Positions 11,463 to 24,110 are shown, counted from the first letter of the stretch. The stretch: DNA of 64,000 bases from Gracilaria domingensis (GCA_022539475.1 VCMS01000263.1:1-64000), one strand, 5' to 3'. Made by a program: numbers and translations. Notes: generated by a model from the letters alone, not told the origin.

Positions 11463-12102
11463 TGTGAGCTCTGCTGCCTGTGAGTAGGTAGGAAAGAGGA
11501 GAAGAAATGAAGAAAGAAGGGGCGAGGAGAAGATATATTTATTGAGAACGAAACGAGCAGATATTACCTATAAAGAGGTGTATCGAAGGAGCTATATCTA
11601 TGTTTTGTTTCCTTTCAGGCTTGTAAATTTGAAGTGAAGAAGGTGTTCATAAACGAGTGGCGAACTTAGCTTCTGTGATGGAAAAGCTATGAAGAGAAGG
11701 AGTACATGAAGAGTAAAATGTAGGGCGATGAAGAGGACGGAAGAATCATGATATGATGGTAGTGGTAGGATTTCATTTCATATACTACTGGCATGAACCA
11801 TGTATGAAACGGGACTCCCTTCTCGCAACGGTTGGGAGAACATGGAGAATGAGAAGCATAGAGAGTGTTCAAAAGTGAAGAATTGTGCTAGTAAATATGA
11901 AAATAATTGCGATGCAGAGGTTGGACGGATATGAGCGGGTGCGGCGGTACTACAGTGTCATGGGACGAAAGCGTCTACCCTTGGTACACCGTGATCGGTT
12001 TGCGAAGGAACGATCAGCGAGTTCTGTTCTTTTCGGCTTCTCTGATTTCTCTTCTTTCGATATCCCTTTTGCTCTTCTACCAGATCTTCTACCAACGCGA
12101 CC
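11463..12102. promoter_or_regulatory. Shared divergent promoter region
   Basis: This is a 640-base spacer between two outward-facing intact genes. A TATA-like string lies near 11530-11540 for the minus-strand gene, in an AT-rich patch running to about 11600. A pyrimidine-rich, TTC-rich tract lies at about 12030-12095 just before the ATG at 12103, as is common upstream of start sites in intron-poor eukaryotes. No start-site mapping is possible from sequence alone. Confidence 0.3.
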
Positions 12103-12915
12103 ATGAGCGATGACGATTCGCGTTCGAACATTAGGTGGCCGTGGGAGTCGGACGAAGGGATACGGTCGCACAAGAAGTTAAAGAGTGTGTTCGAGGAGGA
12201 GGAAGAAAAGGACGAGCTGGACTGGTGGGCCACTGCAGTGCTGGGGTGTGCCGGAGCGATGGGGACGCGCATGGGAGAGAACGTGGGTCGACTGACGAAG
12301 AATGTGACAGGGTTCGTGGTAAGGGAACTGAGGGGGATGAAAGAGGAGCAGAAGAAGATGATGAAACGCATTGAGAATCTGGAGGGGAGCTCGAAGGAGG
12401 TGAATGGGAGGAAGAAGGGCGGGGTAGGGGGTGTGGAGGGGACGCCGGTAACTCCGGCGCCGAAGACGAAGATCGTGAACGGCGTTGGGGTAGGAGTGTG
12501 CATCGGAAGCGAGGACGAGGATGCGAGAGACTTTGTACCGGCGACGGATAGTTTTGGGGCGGATGAGGTGATGGAGGGAGAATTGGTGAGGAAGAGAGGT
12601 CTGAAGAGGAAGGTTGGCGAGAAGAGGCCGATCCAACCGAGGAGTGTGGGGGTAGAAGAGGATGAAATTCAGCCGAAGGTGGAGAACAAGAAAGGAAAAG
12701 GGGATAGTAAGAAGAGGACACGGGTTGGGTTCAGGACTGTTCCGAAGCCGGTGTGGAAAGGGAGCAGTGTTGTTGGATACGAGGAGAAGTGGAGCTGGGA
12801 GGATGTTGTGGAGGATGAGGAGGAAACGGTTGAGAATGATGATGGGAAAGAATTTCGTACGCTATCATTCGCGGATGTGGAGGTAGAGGAAGGAGATGAA
12901 GGTGCTTTACTTTGA
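12103..12915 (+). CDS. Charged coiled-coil protein, unknown family
   Basis: A 270-residue intact frame. The N-terminus is acidic with an EEEEEKDELDWW cluster at 31-42. Residues about 60-95 form a likely amphipathic/coiled-coil helix (VVRELRGMKEEQKKMMKRI). A glycine-rich linker and a conserved-looking ARDFVPATDSFGADEV block at 141-156 follow. Residues 160-215 are basic with several KKxKK-type nuclear-localisation-like clusters, and the C-terminus is acidic. It looks like a nuclear or chromatin-associated scaffold, but I recognise no family. A truncated relative of the RDFVPA block occurs at 21717-22028, so it belongs to at least a two-member family. It is divergent from the membrane protein at 10314. 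The first ATG follows a pyrimidine-rich leader. Confidence 0.6.
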   Translation: MSDDDSRSNIRWPWESDEGIRSHKKLKSVFEEEEEKDELDWWATAVLGCAGAMGTRMGENVGRLTKNVTGFVVRELRGMKEEQKKMMKRIENLEGSSKEVNGRKKGGVGGVEGTPVTPAPKTKIVNGVGVGVCIGSEDEDARDFVPATDSFGADEVMEGELVRKRGLKRKVGEKRPIQPRSVGVEEDEIQPKVENKKGKGDSKKRTRVGFRTVPKPVWKGSSVVGYEEKWSWEDVVEDEEETVENDDGKEFRTLSFADVEVEEGDEGALL

Positions 12916-14832
12916 TTGAGGTGATACAGTAGTTGCCGGGTTGATGGAGGTAGAAAAGCGTTGGGGGATTGGATGTGCGCAATTACCATTTCATGAATGT
13001 TGTACTAGCCAGAGTTAGTTTACATTCATTATTTGTGTTTATTTGCAATCGACAAGTATGCAAGTGCCGTTGGTAGCTTCCAGATCGAGCTGCCACCTAA
13101 TCCGTCTGAGTATACTAGGTACAAAAACTTTCATGTCATGGAGGTGGACTAGCAATTATGTCCGCTTTCACTCATTCTACAAATTCTGTAGTATTGCTTG
13201 AATAAATGAAAGTATGGTGTCCAAAAAATATTTTTTTTGGCTTGCACATAGCCGTACATTCAATTCTTTGCACATTTTTTAACGATTCAATCCACAAAAT
13301 AGCATTCTAGCCTCTTGACATAGCGTTCCGGAAACACAGACGAACCATGTGCCGGTCAAAAACACGAAAAATTTAGGACAAAGTCTCTACGTAGGTTACT
13401 CTATGGTACAACACTTGATCTAGCAGTAGAATGCCGCCTTTTCTCGTAATGAAATTCAGGATTCTCGGAAGATATACCTAACTCGTGACAAGAAAATCTT
13501 AAACATCAAACGCTTCATTCAATTACCGCGCTTTTGCACCGCTTTCAACAGGTCCTCGTGCAACCCACGCATTATGATGTTCATTGTTGAACAGAATGGC
13601 ACAAAATATCGTCTTCTATAAAGCTTGTAATAAAGTTCATCCACTTTTGCCGTTGTGCCAATCTTTCTTTTTCTCCAAATGTTAGAGAACGGAGAAGTAC
13701 TAATGAAATCAGACCATAATAAACAGAGGATTGTGCTGCAAGATAATTAAACCATTCCGGGGATGCATACTGGGTTGGAAGAAGCATGTAGTTCTAAGGT
13801 TGCTCTGCATAGAATCATCTTCGATCAATATTCTTCGTCTTCTCTCTTCTAGGTGCCGAACAAACTGATGGAAAACTTTCGGTCATTTAATATTCGTTTG
13901 CTTTCCATACCTACACAATGGTTTGGAAATGCTCAAGGCATTTCCAATGTATGAAATGCATTTAAACAAATGGCTTTGAATAGAAAACCAGTAGCTTTTG
14001 ATGCAATGAAGACATAATGACGCACGACCTGGCCGAATGAAAATTGACCGAACAAGAAATGAAAACCTTACGGTATTTGAATTAAATTTGATTGCTAGAG
14101 TTTTCGCTGGGAGAAAGATAGTCTTCTATACTGTTCCCATATGAACTATCAATGCCTTTGTGCCCTATAAAACGTTTTCCGGTATGCAAAGCACGTGCAG
14201 ATATTAATTGCATGCTTTTTCAAGAATGGAAACCCATCTACTGGGAACGAAGCAGTCCCTTTTATTCAGAAGAAACATCGGCGAATGCTGCACACAAGGA
14301 ATAATGTGAAAGAACACACTCGAAATTGACGTCCTAGTACTTTCGGGGCAAAATCTTCATTTTCAAAGTCTTCGATGACATCCATAGATTTTCTTTAGAC
14401 CGAATTCGAACGTTAAAATCTTTAAAGATACATTCAGCTGACATCAGTATCTCTAGTGAAGCCACGACCAGCACAATCTTATGCAAATGATGTTCCTTGT
14501 CGGTTAGCTATCTCGGAGTGTTACTTACTCGTCGCCAACCATTCTTAAAGCCAATGTCGTCTAATGTTGCCTTGGAAAGGACGAAAGCAGAATCAAATCC
14601 AGTCCTGGAACCGTTGAAGCCAACCAGTTTCTATTAATTCTACAAGCGCTACCTCGCTGATGCGTTAGCGATACGTATAGGTCTCTTGCAAGTACCACTA
14701 TAATTCACGGTCTACTTGCGAATGAGCTTTGTGAGAACCTCACACGGACTTTCCCTTATAAGTGAAACATCACATCTCATGAACGTTCGCTGAAACATCC
14801 CTTACAAGAAATTTATGGAAAGAGAGCAGTGC
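12916..14832. other. Gene-free stretch with dispersed repeat
   Basis: This is AT-rich sequence without a supportable frame. It includes a homopolymer T run near 13230. About 13868-14120 is a copy of a dispersed repeat described separately. The remainder shows nothing I can classify. Confidence 0.4.
13868..14120 (+). repeat. Dispersed repeat R, copy 1
   Basis: The segment begins with a tract like AACTTTCGGTCATTTAATA and passes through TGCTCAAGGCATTTCCAATG. It ends with ATAATGACGCACGACCTGGC and a string like TGAATTAAATTTGATTGC. The same ordered strings occur in reverse complement at 57160-57425 and partly at 57700-57983. It is non-coding in all copies. It is probably a MITE or a fragment of a larger element. 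Confidence 0.55.
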
Positions 14833-16030
14833 AATTTGAGGTTGACTGGCATTCATGGGTGATACTCGGGTGCCAAATGGACTTCATTTGGCGCGCGCGC
14901 GATGTCAGTTTGAAGCTCAATTTCGAAGTGTCCAAATGGAGGACATGTTCAATGCCGATGGAAGGCATTATGAGTGCAACCGATATAGTTTGAACTCCAG
15001 CTGCCCCCACATTACTGGCATGTTGTACCCATTTGTCAGGTTGCGCTCCAAGCGCACTCCGAATAATGAAATGAATTAATGAAAAATTTTATTTGCAGTT
15101 GCAGGGATGTCCAGATGGAGCGCGAATGGCGTACATAGAGTGCGCAATGAAAGGTTTAGCAAGGCGAAATTTGTACTCCAAATGCACCCACAAAAGTGAT
15201 AAACTTTCTTCTAGGGATCACGCAGAGCTATTTACAGCTCCAAGCGCAACTGTCTATAAATTATGCCTTACTATAGCTTGGAAACATCTACCTGCAGACG
15301 AGCAGGAAAATACAATCCAATCCGGAAAATAGAAGCATCAACGCAGATATATGTACAGGGTCCACCAAATGTCGTGGTACGCATTCTCGGCACTGGCTGA
15401 TACAAGTGAGTCTCTGCCTATAGATTCCAGCCATACCATCAATGCATCGCGTCTAGCGAAAATGTTGTCTAATAGCATGAAATGAAAATAATAATCTAAG
15501 AGAGAGGAGGAACAAGCAATGATGATGTAGAATTTCAAAATACCGTTAAATCCACTTCTGCATCTATTGTTTTCTCTTTAACACTGTATAACGAAGAGAA
15601 GTCTCATGGTAATGGGCCACATTTTCATATATGTTTTACAAAAAATGAACTTCAAATGTTAAAATTATGTTTCTCAAGAGTTCCAGATGAAACATTTTCT
15701 TGGTCTTTGAACATCTTCTGATTTGAACCTGTCACAATTACAAAGATTATAAATATCGTATACCGTATCGTGACTATTAACATTTCCTAACTCTGCTCTT
15801 TCGAGCTCTACCTCATTCCGGTCGACACTATTGATAAATATGCACAGGACACCACTCGAAAATATTAGTGGGATTGTAGATTGGTGTTTTGGCGATAATT
15901 TGGAATAGTCATCTATTACTTTCATTTGATATCCTACTGTTGAGATATATGTACAAAAGAAGCGAGACATGTTACGAAGCAGAATTTGCAATCAGCGTAC
16001 AGAAGAAACCATTATGTCGAAAGCTAGAGC
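14833..16030 (+). repeat. X-module copy A (decayed gene X)
   Basis: This is a diverged copy of the sequence at 44552-45800, colinear over about 1.2 kb. The shared coding-like parts in order are as follows. First comes a frame at 14855-15079 with HYECNRYSLNSSCPHITGML. Next is an intron-like gap ending in TTTGCAG at about 15097, then a frame with DHAELFTAPSATVYKL. Then comes YMYRVHQMSWYAFSALADT at about 15345-15405. The last segment is VDWCFGDNL...YPTVEIYVQK at about 15860-15960, with in-frame stops. Similarity to the other copies ends near 16030. The product is unrecognised. No intact full frame remains. Confidence 0.55.
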
Positions 16031-16289
16031 AGTAGAAAAAGTCCCCGACACAAGAATACGATAGGGCGCAAATTACGATGTAATGGCCTCAATTGTGGCA
16101 GGCATACAAACAGTCGTGTACGGAATGTGTCGTCAGGATCCGACGGCAGTCTCGAGCTGTACGTCTGAAACCTTAACTTTACCTTTGGAAGGACTCCTCT
16201 CAAAAGAATGAAGAGTATTTAAGTGCCGAATAAGCTACTTGGTGGATGACCAGATTTCTGACAAGCATCATCTTGTCTCCATCAACCGC

Positions 16290-17652
16290 TTAGAAGGAAA
16301 TGAATGCCTCACGACGCTTACAAACAGTTACCGGTACATCCCAGATGGCAAATAGAAGACGAGTGTCATCGCAGGTCCTCCCGTAGCCATGGAAAAACAG
16401 CTCGCGGTCCAGTGGATATAGTTGGAACGGAATAACTAACGCGGAAGCGATGCAAGCAGCAGACTGGACACCACTTACGCTCCTCGGGCATACTATATCC
16501 AGGATTGAATTTGGTTCTTCGCTATGTCCTTTTCTGTCCGCTGCTCCACGTCTAGATATCAAGCTTGATTGCCTTTCGAAGATATAGAGTCTCCCTGAGA
16601 AAAACCCGGTACGGCTGGTTCTTCGCGGCGTCCGCTTTTCTAGGCGAACCATTTGCTGCAAGTAGGTTTCCTCTTCCTTGTAGTCACAGTCCTTGGAGTT
16701 TCGATAGTGTTCAGTGAAACTGCAGTCCGAACAGAAGCCTTTTTGGTAGTTTGACGTTTGTTCGGACCAGTGGAATGGCCTCTATTACGGTTCGAAACTT
16801 CCAAAGTGCTTCTTTTCTTCTTTTTCTTCTTCTTATTGCCGCCAGGAGGGAAATCATCAATTAGTTGATCGGGCTTGGAAGCTTGAACGCCAAAAAGGAG
16901 AAGGGCATGTAAACCCGTTGTTGCTCAGCTGCTTCGATAGCATTGCCATGAATTTCACTAGATGTTTGCCTCGTTGCAGACGACAGTGAGTAAAAAACTT
17001 AGACATCGTCGCCCAGGTGCAAAAGTACTCGAGGAGCAGCCAGCTTTGCAATGGCTTTGATATTTGCGGCTTGCCGCGACCTTGTCGTTCCGATAGCCTC
17101 GGAATATGCAGAGCAAGCACATCCGAGGCATCCTTGACCTTACCTCGATAATCCTAGAAGTGCAATGTATACCCTCTAAAGCCTTCGGAATCTTCACAGT
17201 GCATAAGGTCTCAACCAATAAGTGTGTAGTCTTACTTTTCCTCTGGATGACTATGTAAGGGACGAGAAAACCGTTCAATGCAGTCTGGTCATGATCAAAA
17301 CGAGACTAAGCTTGAGAGAGAAGCTGCAGAATGGCACTATACGGAGTGTTTTGCGGCAAATTGGCGCTTTTTTTATCATATCGATTGCTAAAGCTTCGCC
17401 AATATGCGTTGATGACTCAAAAGCAGCATGGATAGGATGTTGAGATCATAGTCAGCGTAATATATTTACGAATTCTACTAAGTTTTCATTCTTTTTCCGA
17501 AGACGACATGAAACGTTTTTGAACGACAAAATGAGATGGTTAGCCATTGCAGTAGGTGGGTCGACTGGCACAAGATCCACGATCTCTTGAGCGCCTTGGA
17601 TTTGGTCTTCCTGACGAAAATTAATTCGACCTTTTGTCTGCGTGTCTTTCAT
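16290..17652 (-). pseudogene. Coding remnants of unknown type
   Basis: Minus-strand frames in three phases look protein-like but broken: a segment with KTTHLLVETLCTVKIPKA at about 17225-17170, a lysine-rich tract encoded by a TTC repeat near 16825, and a cysteine-containing segment FCSDCSFTEHYRNSKDC at about 16700. It lies directly downstream of the copia remnant, but I find no reverse transcriptase motif (no YVDD-like box), so it is probably not the rest of that element. A decayed transposase is the likeliest origin. Unassigned. Confidence 0.3.
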
Positions 17653-18119
17653 AATACTCTTTCGTGCAGATGGAAGTCGTTGTTGCTCTGTGTATTCGCG
17701 TAGCCTTCATAGATGTACCGGGCTGGTATCTGTCCGGCTCTTTACGTTCAAGAGAGGATAACTAGTCTTGGAAGGCTCTTCCTCGGCCCCTCGACTACGA
17801 CCAGATGGTGCATATCCGTCTCCTGAAGTGCCGTGTGATTACGTCTCAGCTGGGAAATGGATGACATCTTCCTGTCCTTCTTCATCTACCTCGATCGCAT
17901 AATGTCCTTGAAATGCCTTCCGCCCAGAATTCTCTCCAATATTATCAGCTTCTTGTTTTCCTTCATCTCCCACATTGCTAAAAATATAGATTTAGATTCA
18001 ACTTCATTCGCTTCCGGTCTCTTCACTGAATCTTTACCAAGAATCTTTCCTTCAGATGATCCAGATTGTGTTCAAGAAAGCGCTGGGTTCATTTGCAGTG
18101 CTTTCTTATCATCAGTCGC
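17653..18119. other. Degenerate region below the copia integrase
   Basis: On the minus strand this should hold the linker between integrase and reverse transcriptase, but the frames are riddled with stops and no motif survives. A short plus-strand frame at 17857-18129 is most likely chance. Confidence 0.3.
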
Positions 18120-20267
18120 AAACCACTGACGAGGTGGAAACAATTCTTCGTCAATTACAACATCTCTTGTGATGAAAACGGATTCACTTTCTCGAAGCCA
18201 CACTCTGTATTGGCTCTTTTGCATGCAGCCAAGTATGATACCTTATTTACTCCATCAATCTTGCTGCGATTCTGCTTCGAGATGTGCTCCCATGCCTGAG
18301 ATACAAAAATACGAAGGTGATCAATCCTGGTTTTTCTTTTTATGAACAGTTCCTAACACGTCATGCCTCTCTGGCCGGGACACAGAAATCGATTCCTTAT
18401 TTCTTATGTCCCCCGCGTGTGTTACAGCTTCAGCCCAAAACTCTCGCGGAAGACCTGCATGGAGTAATAGAGATCTAGCGCCTTCCACATTCGGGCGGTT
18501 CGTCCTTTTCGGCGATGCCATTCTCATTTGGCGAATACAAGAACGAAGTTCTCAACTCAATTTCCTTCTGAACCAAACAATTCTTCAGTGCGACATTCTC
18601 TCCTCCATGATCGCTGCGTGGTTGCTGAATACTGCAGCCAGTCTGGCGTTCAGCCCATGCCTCAGACAATTTGAAGTTTGGCGCAACTAACCTCTTTCTA
18701 GCAATTGGTTTGATCACCACAAAGCCAGAGTATTCATCTTCGAAGCACACGTAGTACTTCGAACCTCCTATATATGCCACTGATATTGGCACGCAAACAT
18801 CGCTGTGGATGAACTCTCCAAATCTTCTACCTCTGGCGGGATTCCTGTGGTGTCTGCAGCGAGTTTGCCTTGCTTTCGCGCAGACACTGCACATATTCTT
18901 CGAGAATGTCCCCGAACGGCACGTTTGAACTGCATTAGAGTCCAGTAGTGATCGCACACAGCAATCACTGGCATGTCCAAGACGAGCATGCCAGAGACCC
19001 TCGTAGACTGGTGCTCGTGCAACTTGGGCAAATTCTTGGTCGTGTGGTTTGACCAGTCTGCCCTTGACAAGATATTTGCCTTTGTCTCTTCGTTCTTGCA
19101 ATGCAATAATCCAGTCCTGAGATCCGTAGCATTCTTTCCTGCGGATGACAAAATGCATTCCAGTATCACGCAAAGCGGAGCAGGAAAGAAGACTCTCACT
19201 AATTTCTGGAATAAAAAGAACATTTCGCAGAACGACATCCCTGTAGAACACATCTGATCGTCCTCTAACGGGAGCCCGCAGTAGCCCATCTCCCTCAGAT
19301 ACGACCGTACAGTACTGTTTTTTACAATCACAGCAGGTCTCGCCTGATCTCTTTGTAAATCTCTCAAGATAGCTCGATCGTTCACGATATGATGTGAGGC
19401 CCCAGAATCTAGAACTAATCTAGAGAGATCTGGGTTACCACGCTTCATTTCCATCAGAAGCCTTGCTTGGTGGGCTTCAATTTCATGACCATCAACATTT
19501 CTTTGTGTCTTACCACCCTCGTTTGGAGTATAGCCGCTAGCAGTACAGTTTCTGGATACATGGCCTTTCTTGTGGCAGTTACGGAAAGTTCTCTTCTCTA
19601 CAATCTTTCCTTGCCCACGAGCAAATGGATGCTTAAAGGCTTGCAGAGCATTCTCTCTCACATTTCTAGTCAAAGATGAACCACACATGTACTTCTCCTC
19701 ATACGTTTGTAGCATTCTGACGGATACTACTTCCCAAGAGAGCTCTGTGTTCAGAGTCTGTAAAGCAGCCACAGTATTTCTGTAGTTTAATGTACTCTTC
19801 TCTCGGGACAATGCCAGAAAGATTGCGACCTGAAGTTCTTCTCCCAGAGCAATGCCGATGCCTGCAAGACGATTGAAAATTTCGTCGAACGAATCGATGT
19901 AGTCCTGCGTAGACTGCCGCGAATACTTCATTATCGTCAGACGAGTTTGCAGCTGTACCCTCGTTGTTACGTTCGCAACGGCGTAACGGTCTTGTAGCGT
20001 TTTCCACATAAGAAAAGGGTTGTGCTGATTGGCCTAACAGAGCCGCAAATGCTTGTCTCCCAGACCGCGCATAAGCAGCGCACGTCTTTTTGCCACTTCT
20101 ACCTTTCGCTCATCTGTGAAAGTTTTGCCCTCGACTTCCACTTCAATCACAGTTACAAATCGAATTACTCCTTCAGCTTGTAACACGGCCTCAGTACGGG
20201 CTTTCCAGAGAGGAACGTGTTCTCCGCCATGACCGTGAAACTTCTGTATCTTCCTTGTTTCATCCAT
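18120..20267 (-). pseudogene. Ty1/copia retrotransposon, gag-protease-integrase remnant
   Basis: Gag starts at 20267 (MDETRKIQKFHG). It is cut by an in-frame TAG at 20034-20036, then continues with a UBN2-type gag. The zinc knuckle is degenerate: FRNCHKKGHVSRNC lacks the first cysteine. The protease motif LVLDSGASHHIV lies at about 19385-19420. A frameshift near 19255 leads to the integrase. This has a zinc-binding LWHARLGHAS plus CSVCAK, core aspartates in FIHSDV and FEDEYSG, and the glutamate in NENGIAE. After another frameshift it continues as ARSLLLHAGLPREFWAEAV, then a linker with RDVVIDEEL near 18170. Reverse transcriptase and RNase H are missing on this strand. The order gag-PR-IN is diagnostic of copia. 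Multiple breaks show it is dead. Confidence 0.85.
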
Positions 20268-20625
20268 GTTCTGACAGAGAAGCGAATCACCACGTAAAAC
20301 GTCTCAAAGAAATCTTTGCGTTCAGCTTCCACACAAACTTAACAGAAAGCGCAGCAAAAGAAACAAGATAGCGCAGCGAAGTGAAGAAGCAAAAAAAGAA
20401 GAAGAAGATGGCCAGAGACAAACGTCTGGGCCCATAATCACTAGAAAGTAGAGGCTGTTTGTCTTACAGTTTCAGTCAGACTTTCCTCTGTAGTTTACGT
20501 AAATACGCATCTAGATTCTAGTAGGTTCTCTTGATGTATTACTCACGCAGGAAGTCCTCAATGTCGACTAATAAGCATATGCGTCTTCTAGAAATAAATA
20601 CCTTCATACAGAACGCAAATGTACA

Positions 20626-21110
20626 GTGCATCTCATCATCTTGCGTACTGTTATAAATAGCACAGTACGAATCCCGTGGGACCTCGAACATAATGGAAGT
20701 GCTCAGAACGATCGCAAAGACCTTCCAAATCACTGCTCGCCATCTTCAACTTTTGTGGCATTGTCTGAATGCGTTAAGGAAGTGAATTGGTTACGAATAC
20801 TGCTTTCTGAGCTAGGTTACCTACACGCGGACCCTACAGTCGTAAACGAAGGCAACTTGGGTGCAATCGGCTGGGTGAATTCTCAGAAGCGCAGAAAAAA
20901 TATTGACATAAGGTACCACTTTGTGAAGGACGCTGTGAAAGATGGTGTCGGGGTCGTCAACTATTGTGCACCTGATAGAATGGTAGGTGATATAATCATC
21001 GAACCGCTTCAGAAGACAAGGTCTGAGAAACGAAGGAACAAGCTAGGTATTGTGAATACTTACATGGTCTGTGTTCTCGCTTTGCTAGTTGGGTGCACTA
21101 GAACACGATG
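20626..21110 (+). pseudogene. Ty1/copia RNase H fragment, opposite strand
   Basis: The frame ends with the copia RNase H C-terminus: FVALSECVKEVNWLRILLSE at about 20750, NLGAIGW, then NIDIRYHFVKDAVKDG and the closing segment at 21045. Only the last third of the pol product is present, on the plus strand, back-to-back with the minus-strand copia gag. It therefore comes from a separate insertion or from a rearranged/inverted copy. The 20270-20620 gap contains the minus element's leader and a GAA-rich tract. I could not delimit an LTR. Confidence 0.75.
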
Positions 21111-21716
21111 ATCAGACGAAATTAATCAAAAATATGCAAACATTGTGTGTAGGGCTAAGTCCCCCAATTGATTTCAATTCTTTGTATGCAGCGCTTTTGT
21201 GAACTGGAGCTTTTCTGCGTTCAAAAAAAAAAATTAGTGTACACCGCGATTGGTAGTACATGTTCACCAAATAAAAGTTTCAGCAGTACTATTTTTCCTC
21301 AGGGGAGGACAACATGTGATTTCCACCGGTGCCGCTATATTTACGATGGAAACGTTCCTGCAAATGCTGTAGAATAGTGATCATTACTACGACTACCTAG
21401 TACAAATTTCACGTAATGGAAGCCACGCGCATCGCACCGTTCTCAAGTAATGAGGTCAACCTGACTTACATCCAACTTCGCAACTCAGAACAGTCCACCG
21501 CCGCCACCTTTGTCCATGCTCGCATCCGCGAAAGAGAACGAGCCAAACCCTCTCGCGACATCATCAACCCCGTCCTTATACTTGCCTACTTCCTCCACAT
21601 ACTCCGAGCTCTACTTCTTTTGATATGCGACAACTCTGCTTCCCTTCCACATTAGCTTCGCCAAAGACCTGCATCTAACCCTGATCTTCTTCTCCTCTTC
21701 CTTCTCGTCTCAAGCT

Positions 21717-22028
21717 CTAGGTCTGCTTTTTCTTCTCTATCTCCCCTTTCATCGCTACTACCAGCATGTCCTCCCCATACGTTTTCTTCTGGTCTCCTTT
21801 CCTTCCTCCAAAGCAACGAGGAATTTCATCCTCACCGAAATCATCGGCAGCCGGAACGAAATCGCGGTCGCGAATGTTGTCACAGACCGTGATATTGAAA
21901 AATAAGTCCAAAACCTCTTCTTCCGTCGTGAAGGCATAAACAAGTTTCACAGAGTTCGTATAGTGAAGAAGATTACTCTGACACGATTTAAACGACGATT
22001 TGGATTTGTCCGGAGCAATTTTCTTCAT
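21717..22028 (-). pseudogene. Truncated relative of the 12103-12915 protein
   Basis: The frame carries RDFVPAADDFGEDEI, closely matching RDFVPATDSFGADEV in the intact charged protein at 12103-12915, followed similarly by a basic KKK-containing tail. The upstream and downstream parts of the family are absent, so it is a gene fragment, either a diverged short paralogue or a pseudogene. A plus-strand frame at 21416-21655 next to it ends in a hydrophobic helix and holds a QLRN string also found in the membrane protein. That second similarity is too short to rely on. Confidence 0.45.
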
Positions 22029-23849
22029 CGTCCTCTAAAGTTTATCGCACAAATGCAGCTTAAGCTGCGGCACATCGTGATACGTTAACGCATCTCTGTT
22101 GTCCCAGATGAACTATTTTGAGATGGTAGATAATCAACAGACCACGAAACAGACAGCAGCTGAGGGCTTTAAAGTGCACAGTGTGCACTGCAAAGTCACA
22201 CATACTATTCGCGCATTGCTCGTAGATGTAGCACTTGCAAGTTGCGCGAGCCTTTACAATCCGGTAGCGAATCGCAAACCAATTACAAAGGCTTTACCAG
22301 AGCGCATCTTCTCCTGGTGAACCCGAGCCCAAGATATTACCTCTCTCCCTCCGAGCCGTTGCCGCCAATATGATCCCAAGCCGATTCGAATCGACTCATG
22401 GTAGTTGTTGCTTCCTTCATTTGTACATTCATCGTAATTATCAGAAGCATCATGCTAGAGTCAAAAATGAATGAGACTATCTCGAAAGGAAAAATTCAAT
22501 CGTATAGGGCAGAAATTACAAAGTAGTACGAGAGAAAAAGAATTGCCGATTGTGTTTAGAGAGCGTCAATGCGTCTCTGCGGAACCATCTGCACAGATAC
22601 AGGCGCTTCCATCTCCCCATACAATTCTTAATCTTTTGATGTTTCAACTGAATTGCTAGTAATATGATTCTATTCTTCTTGCATCGGCATGAGATTCTAA
22701 TTAATTTTCCCCCATATAAATTTTGATTATGAATACGACATGTCCATTTCTATATATCAAACCTCGTTTCCTCACCATTCTGGCTAGTACTGTATACATT
22801 TTCTCATACATCCTCGTTTTTGTAAACATTTTAACTGGTGTAAATTTTAAGTTCTTGTACAAAAATTCTTTCTGCCGTTTGGGAATCTTAGTTGGGTGCC
22901 CGACCGTATATTTCCATATACAAAGATCCTGTTGTTTCTTCGTAACAGATTAACTGCATCCAAAACATCTCTTACTTTCGGTAGCTCACTTCTTTAATGT
23001 GTCCTTTTTTTTCTTAAACGGATACTATACTCGTCCATGGTTTCGCTTTTCTTTTTCTTTATATAAGCTCTAAATGTCTATGAATCTCTGTTATACATTT
23101 AATTTGTTCTAATCAAATGTATATGAATAAGAGTGCTAATATCTGAGAGTCACGGTTTAAATTACTACTACTTTTGAATACACTCGGAAACTGACGTTTC
23201 TGGGCGGCAACGTAAAATCTTTAAAAAGAAACCTTGCTTAAAACGTTCCTATAATAAATCTGAAATAATATTTGAGGAGCTTCAAAGAAACATTAGTACA
23301 CTAATAAAGAAGGGAAGGGTGTAGTTTAGTTCAAATAGTTTACATTTTTATATTCAACAAAAATATTAATACGCTTTACATTTGTCGTAATCTAAAAAGA
23401 GGAACACATTCTACTTTATATACTCTTTACCGTGTATATATCTTAAATTAGTATTCCAAATGTTTTACCCTGTAGGTCTTTGTTTTCATTTCATATGTTA
23501 TATAGATGGATTGTGTTAATTTTCTATAATTCTCGTATGAAAATATTGGGGTGTTGTTGGACAATTAAGCACTTTGACCTTCAGTGATTTTCTAGATATA
23601 TTCGTGATGTTGATTAAATAACTAGGTTAACAATTCATTTCTATGGTAAGTTTGAATTATACAAGGTAACCTTCGCTATATAGCGTTACAGTCAAGATAT
23701 AACGTATTGTAAATTAAGTTGTTGGTTTAGGGAAATTAAATATTGTCTCGGTGAAGATGGTTATCTTCTATAGATCTATTTAGTTATAATCTTTCTGTGG
23801 ATTAAGTTTTTACGACTATCATTGGCAACCTTTTCTTTGTCGTAGCTAG

Positions 23850-24110
23850 ATGCACCGTGTTCAGATCGCGGTCCAAACACGGGGCGTGCGGTACGCCGTG
23901 TGTACATTTTCTGGCCGCTGTGCTCCAACCTTGCCACGGCGCTTGCCACATGTAGAAACCACCGTTCAATTGTGTAAGATGTGCTACATCTATCATGCGT
24001 TGTGCGTGGACCGCGGTCGGCGGAGGTCATAGCCGTGATCATGGCCATGATCTCGACTATAAACACCGCTTACCGCGGTCTGGTCCGCGGTCTGAATACG
24101 GCGCATTGTG
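23850..24110. other. GC-rich island in the AT-rich desert
   Basis: About 260 bases of abruptly higher GC with repeated CCGCGGTC / GACCGCGG strings (near 23865, 24010, 24075 and 24090) and a small palindrome around 24030-24050. There is no coding frame with recognisable content. It may be the end of a transposon or a regulatory block. Confidence 0.35.

Noticed and set aside
17452..18300. Reverse transcriptase of the minus-strand copia element
   Set aside because: No YVDD-like box or other polymerase motif appears in any minus frame.
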